Part shown: piece by piece, positions 9,014 through 17,314 of the stretch | Layout: each line of letters opens with the position of its first letter | How positions within the stretch are numbered: the stretch's first letter is position 1 | From: CALMFT01 sp964563595 | GTDB taxonomy: Bacteria > Patescibacteriota > Gracilibacteria > Absconditabacterales > Absconditicoccaceae | Reading direction: 5' to 3' | Assembly: GCA_964563595.1 (NCBI GenBank) | Contig: CAZLWR010000020.1 | Coordinates: 1-19,527, forward strand | Length of the DNA stretch: 19,527 nucleotides | Position numbers and translations under genes: made by a program | The notes under the pieces: model-generated | Seen by the model: the letters and a program-made list of their open reading frames with translations, nothing else | Database searches by the model: none | Told to the model about the DNA's origin: nothing

Positions 9014-9037
9014 AAAAACCTCCTGTTGGAGGTTTTT
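9014..9037. terminator. Bidirectional intrinsic terminator between lexA and the Cys-rich peptide gene
   Basis: AAAAACCTCC, loop TGTT, GGAGGTTTTT: a perfect ten-base stem whose ends are A- and T-runs, so it can act on both strands. It serves lexA (+) and the minus-strand peptide gene. Confidence 0.85.
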
Positions 9038-9057
9038 CGAGTATTGAATGGATGGGT

Positions 9058-9237
9058 TTACGCTTTACAACTGCTGCAGCCAGGTATCATCTTGTTTAGT
9101 GATGAACTCCAAGTACAGCTGCATTGTTCAACACCGTCACTTTGACCAAGTATACTTTGAGTGTTGATTGCTGCTGCGACACCAAAATCATTTTGTTGAA
9201 CATTTGTTGTTGGTACGTTGTTTGTTTGATTAATCAT
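9058..9237 (-). CDS. Small Cys-rich peptide (59 aa)
   Basis: The frame runs from ATG 9237-9235 to TAA at 9058-9060. The first 37 residues are polar and Asn/Gln/Thr-rich with a short GVAAAI patch, and they lack cysteine. The last 22 residues hold four cysteines as a CxC pair (EQCSCTW) and a CxxC pair (PGCSSCKA) with several serines between. There is no hydrophobic signal peptide. The division into an unremarkable leader-like part and a Cys/Ser-rich tail is reminiscent of a ribosomal peptide precursor or a small metal-binding peptide, but no modification or export gene is adjacent. It is bounded downstream by the strong terminator. No Shine-Dalgarno is seen. It was too short to be found by length alone, and expression is not proven. 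Confidence 0.5.
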   Translation of the reverse strand: MINQTNNVPTTNVQQNDFGVAAAINTQSILGQSDGVEQCSCTWSSSLNKMIPGCSSCKA

Positions 9238-9273
9238 GGTTTTATTTATAAGAGATAAATAACAGTAGTGGTA

Positions 9274-9366
9274 CTAATTATTTGCGTCTTCCCATAATCT
9301 CATGAATTCTTGTTGTATACGTTTGTGTTCCGTGATAATTTCATAGTTTGATCCTGATGTTACAGT
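9274..9366 (-). pseudogene. Possible remnant tail similar to the next gene upstream
   Basis: On the minus strand a start-less frame reads about 30 residues ending EHKRIQQEFMRLWEDANN and TAG. The end resembles the C-terminus of the 116-residue protein just upstream (YGREFMKLLQAAQ): both share an EFM-[KR]-L core a few residues from the stop. A TAA closes the frame on its 5' side and there is no ATG or GTG that would give more than nine residues. It may be the remains of a tandem duplicate. The evidence is thin. Confidence 0.25.
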
Positions 9367-9379
9367 ATATTAGGTAATA

Positions 9380-9730
9380 TTACTGTGCTGCTTGTAAGAG
9401 TTTCATGAACTCGCGTCCATATGCTCCTCCCTTTTCTTTCGGTAAGATTTCTTCTTTCTTTCTTTCCTTAAGTAACTCTTCTATTTCCAAAATTCTTGAT
9501 TCGATTTGTCCATTTAAAGGTACGCTGAACTCTAATAGAACTTTTCCAATCTTCTCAGTGAATGTTGCTGGCATTGGTCATGGGTTGTTAGTCATTCCCA
9601 TTTGAACTTTAGCTTGTTCAACAAGTCCAAATTCATAGAAAATTTCACTTACTGCTCTATTCAAATCTCTTGGAGGAGTAGAAGTCGTTGGAGTAGTCAT
9701 ACTTACGCTGCTTGATGATCCGTTTGTCAT
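9380..9730 (-). CDS. Hypothetical protein, 116 aa
   Basis: No known family is recognised. The N-terminus is Ser/Thr-rich and probably disordered (MTNGSSSSVSMTTPTTS). A helical part follows with DLNRAVSEIFYEFGLVEQAK, then a segment with TNNPGPMPATFTEKIG where one Gly is UGA. The C-terminal third is strongly charged and likely coiled (ILEIEELLKERKKEEI), ending KGGAYGREFMKLLQAAQ. There is no signal peptide or membrane segment. It precedes the Cys-rich peptide gene on the same strand. The start ATG at 9730 gives the most plausible protein; a 64-residue frame overlapping its 5' end is thought to be spurious. Confidence 0.55.
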
Positions 9731-9898
9731 TGATAGTTATTTCATAATAAAAGTTATATTTGCGAGAGTCATATGTAATTAACACGAAATTGATGTCAAT
9801 AGAATATAACTGTTTACTCAAGTAATCTTGCCTAAGCATAGATATCTGCAAGATATACGCTATGATATAAATTATTCGGGTTCAAATGTCAATAGATT

Positions 9899-11806
9899 CT
9901 ACATTTTATCTACTCTTGGTAAATGAAGTAGATTCATTGTTTTTTCCATAATGAGAAGGTAGGACTGTAAAAGCAATGAAATAGCAGCTTTCTGATTATC
10001 TTCCATTTCTACTACTTTGGGTGAGTCATTATACCATTTATTGAACTTCCCTGCAAGATCTAGAAGGTATTGAGTAAGGACATGTGGTTTGATGAGATCA
10101 AGACTCTGTTTGAGTTTGTGGGGGAGTAATGATGTTTGGAACAGTAGTGACTTTTCTTCTGGAGAAAGTTGATCAATGGTATGTTGTTCTAGGATTTGTT
10201 GCATATATCCTATTTTTTCAATTAAACTCCTTAATCTTACGGCAGTATACTGGATATAGACTCAGGTGTCACCATTGAGTTTAGTCATGCTGGGGATATC
10301 TAAATTAACGTCTTTGCTGATATCTCCTTTGGTATCATTTATAATAAGTGCAGAGACTGCCAGTTTTTGTGCAGTGTTGTAATCAATCCTATCTTCAAAT
10401 TGTTGTACGATAGCTTGTGTTATTTCTTCCACTAAATCCATAACCCTGTAGGCTCCACCTGATCTAGAAGCCATTTTCTTACCATTTTGTAGATAGAGGC
10501 CGAAGCCAAGATGCATCATCTGAGCTGGTTTGAGATAGCCAAGATATATTCCAAGTGCTATAATATGTTCAAAATATACTGATTGTTCAGATCATACCAC
10601 ATACATCATTTTGTCTGCTTGGAGTTGGGTAGTTCTGTATTTGAGTAGGGCTAGATCTCTTGGGGCATAGAGCGTGGAGCCATCTGATTTGGCAAATACT
10701 AGCACCTGATCTCTTCCTTCTTCTCGTGTATCTAGTTCTTGTGATTGTAAGGGTTTCCAATTCCCTTCAGCTGTTCTTTTGAGTTTGATAATCAAGGCAC
10801 CTTGAGATTCGTGAACAATATCTTTTGCTTGGAGATCTTGTAATATCCCATTATCGAGTTTGACAGAAAATGATTCACCCAGTGTACAATCAAATGCAAT
10901 ATTCAATACCTTATACACTGTTTCAAAATCCATTAAGGAAAGCTTTCTGATTTCTATCCATAGCTGTACTACAATTTGACTATCAGTTTCTAGGAGCTGT
11001 ACTATATTTCTGGCTATCTCTTCTTTGTTTGGCACATCAATTTCTTTAAATTTCCCATATACTACGCCCATCATAGATTCGGGATTGCTAAGAATTTGGT
11101 CTATAATCTGAGGATCTTGTTGGTAACAGTACTGCAATGATACCACAAACTTTCCAAAGGCCGTTCCCCGGTCACCAATATAATTCCAGTTAAAATGCTC
11201 ACATCAGGTTTGTTGTAAAATATTGTACATAATCTGACCAATGATGGTGTTACGAAAATGTCCAATACTCATACTTTTTGCCATATTGGGTGCGGAGTAT
11301 TCCATCAACAATTTTCCTCCGGTGTATTCGGGATACTGTATGCTGCCAAATGTTTCTTCGTTTTTCAAAAGCTGTGCGAGATGCTGAGAAAGATAGATGG
11401 CACTGATATGGAGGTTGATAAAAATTCACTTAAGCTCAAATGTGCACAGATCTCAATTATATCCTAATATATCATCATATAGTTGTTCAACAAATTTTTT
11501 GAAGTCCGATGTTTTATTCAACTCAAACAATCATTTAGCATCAATGACTAGATCGGGTCCAAGGAGTTTGGGTAATTCGATAACTTGTTCAGGCGTCGTG
11601 TATCACTTTTTTTGTAAATAAGAAATAATCTGATTATTGAGTTCATCGAGCATATACACTTGGTTGAATACTTTTTTGGCTGGATGGAAATGAGGTGCTT
11701 CAAAAGAAGTATCTATTGCTTGTGTTTGATGTGAGTTCCCATTGAGGGCTTGAGGAAGTTGCTCAAGTAAGGAGCTGATTATGTGATTCGATCAGGAAGA
11801 GGTCAT
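9899..11806 (-). CDS. argS: Arginyl-tRNA synthetase (635 aa)
   Basis: Charges tRNA-Arg with arginine; class I synthetase. Landmarks in order: an N-terminal additional domain (residues 1-160); SAPNMAKSMSIGHFRNTIIG, which carries the HIGH signature as SIGH; NWNYIGDRGTAFGKF; SDGSTLYAPRDLALLKYR; a loop GKKMASRSGGAYRVMDLVEE in the place of the KMSKS-like signature; and the C-terminal anticodon-binding all-helix domain with VYIQYTAVRLRSLIEK and the terminal LLHLPRVDKM. UGA-Gly codons occur at MTSSGSN, KKGYTT, AKGLFE, YNGDLC, LKGIF, QTGGEH, VVGSEQ and GDTGVY. A TATAAT sits nine bases upstream of the ATG, implying a very short leader. Length is slightly above the usual 550-600 residues. Confidence 0.97.
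11635..11644 (+). repeat. Copy 5 of ATAATCTGAT
   Basis: Exact copy in plus orientation within argS, which is on the minus strand. Confidence 0.7.
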
Positions 11807-11815
11807 TATTACACA

Positions 11816-11821
11816 ATTATA
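11816..11821 (-). promoter_or_regulatory. -10 box of argS
   Basis: Perfect TATAAT on the minus strand with nine bases between it and the ATG (11806-11804). The -35 region is not clear. Confidence 0.45.
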
Positions 11822-11909
11822 TATAAACTAATCATAAAAATACTGTATAAAATAAGGTACTTTTCAATCTTTGTTTCTTTGGAATTATGGCGACCTATAC
11901 TTTTCTTAA

Positions 11910-12089
11910 TTGTGTCTCTTTTTTTCGTATTCTATATTTGTATTAGACCCAGCATCATGATCTGCTCTGCCTGTCCTAGGAAACAGCAAAAGCGGGGTAC
12001 TGATAGAACCTGGCAACAGCATTACTATCAGAGTTGATGATTTCACTCTTCAAAAGAAATCAGGTTATTCTTTTTGTTCAACAATTTAA
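11910..12089 (+). pseudogene. Short open frame, perhaps the end of a frameshifted secreted protein
   Basis: The 294-base stretch between argS and the lipoprotein gene has no clear gene. From a TTG at 11910 a frame with one UGA-Gly runs for 59 residues and includes the protein-like segment SGVLIEPGNSITIRVDDFTL. A different frame just upstream encodes a hydrophobic, signal-like stretch (ILFLIVSLFFVFYI, about 11918-11940). One shift would fuse the two into a small secreted protein. This could be a decayed gene or chance. Confidence 0.25.
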
Positions 12090-12100
12090 AAACGTACATC

Positions 12101-12988
12101 GTGAAAAAATTCTTTGCATTGCTTATGTTGCTTGTGATAGTAGTGATGGTATCTTGTCAAAAAGAACAAATAGTGCCTAACGACTCTCACAAGTCTGCCG
12201 GTGAGTCTGTAGTAACAGAGCGTACTGATGGTAGCTGGAATGTGCCACTGACTTACTTCCGGTATGTGTGGCAGAATCGCCGACCAAGTGGTTGGATGCA
12301 AGTCTCCAATTACAATACCAATGGTCCTTGTGGATATCCCGAGTATATTGGTAATTATGTTTTCACTGAAGGAGGAAATACGAACTTGTGCGGTATTGCT
12401 TCATACTTGATGGGTGCTCATCTGGTTTCACACCCGGCTCAGATGGATGTGCCTTATGGTACGAATGACCGTGCAATTCGTCTCGTAGAAGCGGCTCGCC
12501 GATACAAAGTATTTGACCCTGCTTATGATTTTGGTGAATACACGTATCTCAATACTATCGGGATTATGTCTCGTGGTACTACCAATCCAAACAAGAAAGG
12601 TGATTTCACTAACTGGAGTAATTGTGGTCAATACTACTTTCCAGGGACTAGCTGGGGCGGCACCTCGAATAGAGAGACCGCCAAGAGTTTCATCCAATCG
12701 GCAATATCGTCCGGCAAGCCCTGCGTAGCACTCATTAAAGTGAATACTGCTTATGGTAATGCTAACAATCCTGGATATGTAGTTAGCTCTGGCAGTGGAG
12801 CTGGTCATATGGTTCTTATTACTGGTCTGACCATAAACACAGCTCAAGGTATATTTAAGATTCGTTTTAAGGATCCTTGGCCAAACAGTACTCAGACCTT
12901 TGAGATCAATTACAACTTGTTTTTAGATTCCATGGTTGCTGCTAGTAGCAATGGTGTTTACAATGTTTTGCGAATAAATGGTTTGTAA
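12101..12988 (+). CDS. Lipoprotein with C39-like cysteine peptidase fold, probably imported (295 aa)
   Basis: Starts at GTG 12101 (VKKFFALLML) with a signal peptide and lipobox MVSC (Cys 19), followed by QKEQ. This resembles the QK-[DE] surface-lipoprotein export signal of Bacteroidota. The mature part carries a papain-like triad candidate: Cys 97 in NLCGIASYLMG, His 236 in GAGHMVLITG and Asp 258 in RFKDPWP. It is probably a cell-surface hydrolase or a relative. An in-frame TTG at 12074 would add nine residues. The gene stands out from its neighbours: none of its 29 glycines is UGA, whereas most other genes here use UGA for roughly a fifth to a quarter of Gly, and its composition is visibly less AT-rich. 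It ends in its own terminator hairpin. Recent transfer from a standard-code donor is the inference. The substrate is unknown. Confidence 0.85.
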   Translation: MKKFFALLMLLVIVVMVSCQKEQIVPNDSHKSAGESVVTERTDGSWNVPLTYFRYVWQNRRPSGWMQVSNYNTNGPCGYPEYIGNYVFTEGGNTNLCGIASYLMGAHLVSHPAQMDVPYGTNDRAIRLVEAARRYKVFDPAYDFGEYTYLNTIGIMSRGTTNPNKKGDFTNWSNCGQYYFPGTSWGGTSNRETAKSFIQSAISSGKPCVALIKVNTAYGNANNPGYVVSSGSGAGHMVLITGLTINTAQGIFKIRFKDPWPNSTQTFEINYNLFLDSMVAASSNGVYNVLRINGL

Positions 12989-13020
12989 TATTTTTTGAAA
13001 GTAACGACAATAGGTTGGTG

Positions 13021-13053
13021 CTTTGGGAGGAGTTTTTCTCTTCCCAAAGTTTT
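13021..13053 (+). terminator. Intrinsic terminator after the imported lipoprotein
   Basis: CTTTGGGAGGAG, loop TTTTT, CTCTTCCCAAAG: a twelve-base stem with one G-T wobble, then TTTT. It lies 32 bases after the TAA at 12986-12988. Confidence 0.8.
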
Positions 13054-13106
13054 CTCCGGTCGTTTGTGTCATCTGAAAGATCCCCCCTTTATTTATATTA
13101 TTTTCC

Positions 13107-13430
13107 ATGTTGATGAATAATATCATTAGTTTATGAAGATATCACTATCCATTGAGAGCTAAACCTATCGTATATATCCTGTTATTACATTCTATTCTGG
13201 CTTGTTCCCCATTGCGTTCGGGATCATATACTCCTGAAGTTATGAGAGCTATAGAGTATGAGGATAGCAACGGAGACTACATACAAGATATTGAGTATTG
13301 AGAAACGTATTGAGATGAACAGTATGGATATGATGAAGAGTGTATTATGATGTCTAGAAGTGATCCGGCCCCTGCTTCAAAAAAAGCAAAAAAAGTATCG
13401 GTAGATACTTTACAACAAAAAAAACAATAG
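13107..13430 (+). CDS. Small charged lipoprotein (107 aa)
   Basis: The frame is open only with UGA as Gly (SLGRYH, EYGETYGDE) and ends at TAG. A basic N-region is followed by a short hydrophobic stretch VYILLLHSILAC with Cys 33 as the likely lipid-modified residue, so it is probably a membrane-anchored lipoprotein. The mature part is first very acidic and Tyr-rich (YEDSNGDYIQDIEYGET, YGDEQYGYDEE) and then basic (ASKKAKKVSVDT). No family is recognised. Starts at 13107 or the in-frame ATG at 13113 are equally possible. It lies downstream of the terminator at 13021-13053 and converges with the UPF0173 gene. Confidence 0.65.
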
Positions 13431-13445
13431 ATGAACCAATAAGAC

Positions 13446-14141
13446 CTATTCCAATACAACTCCTTGACCTGGTTTTAGGACTTTTGGAACGGCATATCTA
13501 TTGGTCATAACCTCTCTCGCGAATTCCATATCATCGGCTTTAATTTTTGGTCGTGTGTTATAATGGATAGGCACTACAATTTTAGACTTGATCATACTAC
13601 TTGCGATAATAGCATCTTGTGCGTCCATAGTGTATCTGCCACCTATAGGCAAAAAAGCCACATCAATATGATGATGTTGTAAAAGTTCCATATCTTTAGT
13701 GAGAGCAGTATCACCTGCGTGATAGATAGTTTTTCCTTCTGTATTCATTACAATACCTGCTGGTTGTGTAGAGTGTCAGCTATCTGCTATACCTCCATCA
13801 TGTATCGCATGTACAAACTTTATCCAGAATAGATTCCCCTGGTGAGTCCCACCAATGCCGTAGCCTTCAACATTGGTCAATCCATGTGAACGAAGGTACT
13901 TCGCGACTCCATAAATAGTAACTACTGTGCAGTTTGGAAGAGACTTCGCTATTTCTATAGTATCTCAAATATGGTCTTCGTGTCCATGGGTGACTACTAT
14001 GGCAATAATATTTTTTTCCAATACTTGTGCAACGCTCAGCTCGCACTTAGGGTTATTGGTGATAAAGGGATCAATGAGAATCGATCATTGTTCTTGTTTG
14101 ATTTCTACAAAACTATGACCGTGATAGATACATTCAATCAT
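13446..14141 (-). CDS. UPF0173 / UlaG-like metal-dependent hydrolase (231 aa)
   Basis: Metallo-beta-lactamase-fold hydrolase of the UPF0173 type. It begins MIECIYHGHSFVEI, then SILIDPFITNNP, then the metal-binding loop VTHGHEDHIGDTIE, in which the Gly after DHI is UGA. Further ligands are His in AIHDGG and SGHSTQPAG, Asp in YHAGDTALTKDMEL, the family hallmark AFLPIGGRYTMDAQDA, and VVPIHYNTRP. The C-terminus ends KVLKPGQGVVLE. Length is normal for the family. It is last in the colinear minus-strand run. Start ATG 14141-14139 is fixed by a nearby stop in the alternative frame. The substrate is not known for this family. Confidence 0.94.
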
Positions 14142-14208
14142 ATGTGCATGAAGAAAAAATAAAATACAGTAAGAGTATTTTTGAGGACTTTGAAATTACA
14201 ATGATGTC

Positions 14209-14227
14209 CTACTATCTACAATAGTAG
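14209..14227. repeat. Small perfect hairpin between two minus-strand genes
   Basis: CTACTAT, loop CTACA, ATAGTAG: a seven-base inverted repeat. No T-run follows on either strand, so it is not a typical terminator. It could be a binding site upstream of the UPF0173 gene. Confidence 0.35.
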
Positions 14228-14268
14228 ATCGATAAGATTAGTTTTACGAAATAGCGGTTTAAGAAATA

Positions 14269-14571
14269 TTATGCAGATTTGCTTGTTTTTTTTGACGCAG
14301 TGCTTGAACTTGCTACTGGAGCCTCGCTTTTGGTTTTTACTTTTTTAATTTTTTCTTTTGCTTGTTGTACGATTTCAACCGTTTCATTTTTGAGTTCTGT
14401 GAAATGTGATCCTACTTTTCCGAAATCATCCATGCCAAGCCCATCTTTTGTTACATCTTCATAAGCTGCTTTGGTATGATCCAGAAGGTCTTTGCTTTTG
14501 GCACTAAGGTCAGTGACAACGTCTTTAACTCCCATTGCTTTTTTTACCCAAGTTTGTATTCGTGCAAACAT
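14269..14571 (-). CDS. Small Lys-rich helical protein (100 aa)
   Basis: Begins MFARIQTWVKKAMGVKDVV and continues with amphipathic helical sequence of alternating Lys, Asp, Ser and Ala (LSAKSKDLLDHTKAAYED). It ends in a basic Ser/Ala/Lys tail (KKVKTKSEAPVASSSTASKK) like those of H1-type nucleoid proteins. No membrane segment or cysteine is present. It contains no UGA, but it has only five glycines. The ATG overlaps copy 6 of the 10-base word, and the -10-like CATAAT lies directly before the start. No family is recognised; a role in nucleoid binding or stress protection is a guess. Confidence 0.65.
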   Translation of the reverse strand: MFARIQTWVKKAMGVKDVVTDLSAKSKDLLDHTKAAYEDVTKDGLGMDDFGKVGSHFTELKNETVEIVQQAKEKIKKVKTKSEAPVASSSTASKKTSKSA

Positions 14572-14579
14572 CAGATTAT
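14570..14579 (-). repeat. Copy 6 of ATAATCTGAT
   Basis: Exact copy in minus orientation; its last two bases form the AT of the start codon of the Lys-rich protein gene. Confidence 0.7.
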
Positions 14580-14649
14580 GGATAATATATAATAAATGGT
14601 TACTTTACGTATAATAATAGGTTTTTTGAATGCAATACTCACTTTGAGT

Positions 14650-16053
14650 TTAGATATCTTTGAATTTGTAGATTTCTGTTCCATTGATAATATTTGCTGT
14701 ATCTGGAGTCGCGGAACTAGCATGTAATACAAGAATTCTATCTTCCAACGTAATATTACCCTTAAATAATATTCTGATTATTTCCTTTCCTATTTGTTTG
14801 ATATTGTTGTAGTCAAAACCTGGTGCAATTTTGTATCACTTTACTGATCGCAAGAGGTTGAGATATCTATACGCATAATCATTTTTGGTAAATGCGATAA
14901 TAGGTATATTGGGTTTGTAACTAGCTAATCTTGCTGCAGTGTAACCGTTTTCGGTGTAACAAATAATCGCTTTGATGCCTATTTCCTGTAGAGTCCTATA
15001 GCTATTGTAGATAATATAATCGTGAATAAGATAATCAGCATGGATTTTTGCTTTCTCAAAAGGGACAACAGGACGTTCGATAATCTGATTTGCTAGTACT
15101 GATTCATAAAAACCAATAATAAAATCTGTGGGTTCGTCCATACTGATGATATCATCGGAGAACATGAAGCAACTTACTCCCTTTTCGATATAGTGTTTTA
15201 CGCAGTCATCTACTGCTTTTTTAGAGTTAAGTTTTGAACAATCTACTCCCACTAGTACTGGTTTACCATCCAGATTACTAATTTCTATCATATTATCTAT
15301 CAAATTGATTCATTTTGTTTCTCCCAATACTGCTGTGATATCTGTTTCGTATACCAAAAATGCATCGATATGAGGTAAAAATTCTTCCAACTGTTCGAGA
15401 ACTTCAGCCATCTGGACTTTCATGATGAGCTTTACGTGCTCTCCTTTATTTTTGTTGAGGTAGGCTCTGATAGACATCATATCATCCACAGATTTCACAT
15501 AGGGCACGACAATCATATTTAAGTTGTTTTGAACTGCTCGTATAAGATCTCTTTGATCTCTAGGCGTGAGGAATTCTATAACAGGTGTATAATCAGAAAA
15601 ACCAACCAATACATCTGTTCCTATGGTCATAGTTACAAGGCACTCGGTGACCAATTTACCGTCTTGATTTTCTTTTACTTTCAATACTTCCTGTCAGTCT
15701 ATAACAAGCTTTGCATTTTTAGTAACATCTGCCATCATAGTATAATCTATAAGCAACTGTGTTTGGTTATCTTCGAAGAAGTCTCCATACAATACCTCTA
15801 CGGTATCTCATTTTTTGACGCTTATTCCATTGAGGTTTTTTGCTCTTACCTCTGGTCCTTTGAGTTCGAGCATGATAGACTTACCGCTATCGAGCTTGCT
15901 GACCATTTGTACGTATTTAGTTTTACTATCATCATAAGCCGATGAAAGTTTTATTTTAAATACATCGATGTTATTGATGGCTTTGCTGAGTACGGTTTCT
16001 TTGCCAAGAGCATTACCGATAGGACAGCCAATTTTTCCGAAGTGATGTATCAT
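14650..16053 (-). CDS. pyk: Divergent pyruvate kinase (467 aa)
   Basis: Pyruvate kinase transfers phosphate from PEP to ADP. Overall length and order fit: an N-terminal GKIGCPIGNALGKET (normally KI.CTIGP), LELKGPEVRAKN at 62-73, a B-domain, LTPRDQRDLIRAVQNNLNMI, PYVKSVDDM, LIMKVQM with Lys 212 (the SKIE lysine), and a C-terminal domain with AIICYTENGYTAARLASYKP and IPIIAFT. Several catalytic positions differ by hand alignment: the R-x-N-x-S-H loop reads K33-x-K35-x-S37-S38, the Glu of KIE is Gln 214, and the ARGDLG motif reads YETDIT, keeping only Asp 238. Four UGA-Gly codons join the pieces. It follows dnaN after 56 bases. It may be a low-activity enzyme or a repurposed homologue. Confidence 0.82.
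15080..15089 (+). repeat. Copy 7 of ATAATCTGAT
   Basis: Exact copy in plus orientation within the pyruvate-kinase-like gene (minus strand). Confidence 0.7.
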
Positions 16054-16109
16054 GAGTTGAAATGGTGAATTAAAATGAAGAAATAGAAATAATTCCTTAT
16101 ATTCGCTGA

Positions 16110-17252
16110 TTAAAGATTAATTGGTTTACACACGTAGGTAAAGCCTGGATCATCAAGATCTTTAATGATAACTGGCTTATCGTTTGCAATAAGGTTGAGC
16201 TGTAACTTTTCTGATTCTATTACTCTGATAATGTCCAATATGTGTTTACCATTGAGTGCAATTTTTTGATCTGGTCAGCTTATATCTGCTGGGAGGGTAG
16301 ATTGTGCTTCTCACATATCCATTTGAGTTCCAGTATCACATATCACTCTTCATTCTGCAATATCAAAAATAACGAAATAATTCGTATCCCTGGTGAGAAT
16401 ATTTATTTTCCTAATTGCTTTCTCGATATCAGCTTTGTTGACCAAAACAGTCGTTTCGAATTTACTCGGCATCACATTTTCGTTTTCGTATTCTGGGAAG
16501 TTTCAGGTAATGAGCAATGATACTACCTTCATATACAATCCAGTTGTTTTCATTTCCAATCCTATCAGATTATTACTCATCATCAATTGGCAGTCAACTC
16601 CTCACAAACTTAAGTATCGTTCAAGGCCTCTTTTGAGTTCCGCTATGTTGTTTTTAGGTACAATAACCTGAAGATTATCGAGATTTCCATCGTATGATAT
16701 TTTATAATCTGCTAATCTCAGACTATCTGATCCAGCGAAAACAAGCTTCTTGAGTCCATCATACTCTTTGGATTTAATTAATACTCCTTGCAAAACGGGA
16801 ACGAATGTTTTTTCTTGTACCGCGAAGTCAACCTTGTTGAGTCACTTTAACAATCCCAATGCAGATACGCTATGTGCTGGTGCATTGAGTTCTGGTATCC
16901 CCACATATTCTGAACCATTCAATCATTTAATTTTGATCGTATCGCTGGCGGTCTTCAATGTCAGGGTATTTTTGGTCATATCCATAATCAATGTCACATT
17001 TTCATCATCGAGTGATCTAATATATTCAGTAAGCATTTTTGCATCTACTGACAAAGCTCCTTGTGTATCCACTGTTGCTGGTACTTCGATATCAATATAC
17101 TTTTCCATATCAGTTGCACGAAACAAGATCGTATCTACATTTGCTTTCATATATACGTGTTGTAATACAGGCAAGGTGCTATTTTTGGCAACGTATCTGC
17201 TGGCCAAATCCAATACATTTTTCAAAACTGCTGTAGGAAGACTGATTTGCAT
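16110..17252 (-). CDS. dnaN: DNA polymerase III beta subunit, sliding clamp (380 aa)
   Basis: Ring-shaped processivity clamp for DNA polymerase III. It begins MQISLPTAVLKNVLDLASRY and shows the three repeated domains: VAKNSTLPVLQHVYMKA in domain 1, FVPVLQGVLIKSKEYDGLKK with ATD/AGSDSLRLA in domain 2, and ITGNFPEYENENVMPSKF with FDIAEGRVICDTGTQMD in domain 3. The usual C-terminal end shows DDPGFTYVCKPINL in place of the more common P-M-R-[LI]. UGA-Gly codons appear at KIKGLNG, LLKGLNK, LSLGGVD, ITGNFP, AEGRVI, DMGEAQ and ISGPDQ. It sits 62 bases after the NADAR gene and before pyk on the same strand. No dnaA or DnaA-box cluster is adjacent. Confidence 0.97.
16564..16573 (-). repeat. Copy 8 of ATAATCTGAT
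   Basis: Exact copy in minus orientation within dnaN (minus strand). Confidence 0.7.
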
Positions 17253-17314
17253 AGGAAGTACAGTTTAAAGAGTAAAATGTTCAAAAGTATCGTGTATGCT
17301 GAGTTGTTTGTCTC

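Noticed and set aside
9657..9851. A 64-residue minus-strand frame beginning MQISMLRQDYL
   Set aside because: It overlaps the start of the 116-residue gene in another frame, has no recognisable features and ends quickly; it is more likely a shadow, though not excluded.
12923..13126. A 67-residue minus-strand frame
   Set aside because: It crosses the end of the lipoprotein gene and the terminator hairpin, so it is unlikely to be translated.
15529..15945. A 138-residue plus-strand open frame
   Set aside because: Antisense to the pyruvate-kinase-like gene and without recognisable motifs.
16750..17268. A 172-residue plus-strand open frame
   Set aside because: It is antisense to dnaN, which is certain; the frame has low-complexity Ser/Ile composition typical of a shadow.
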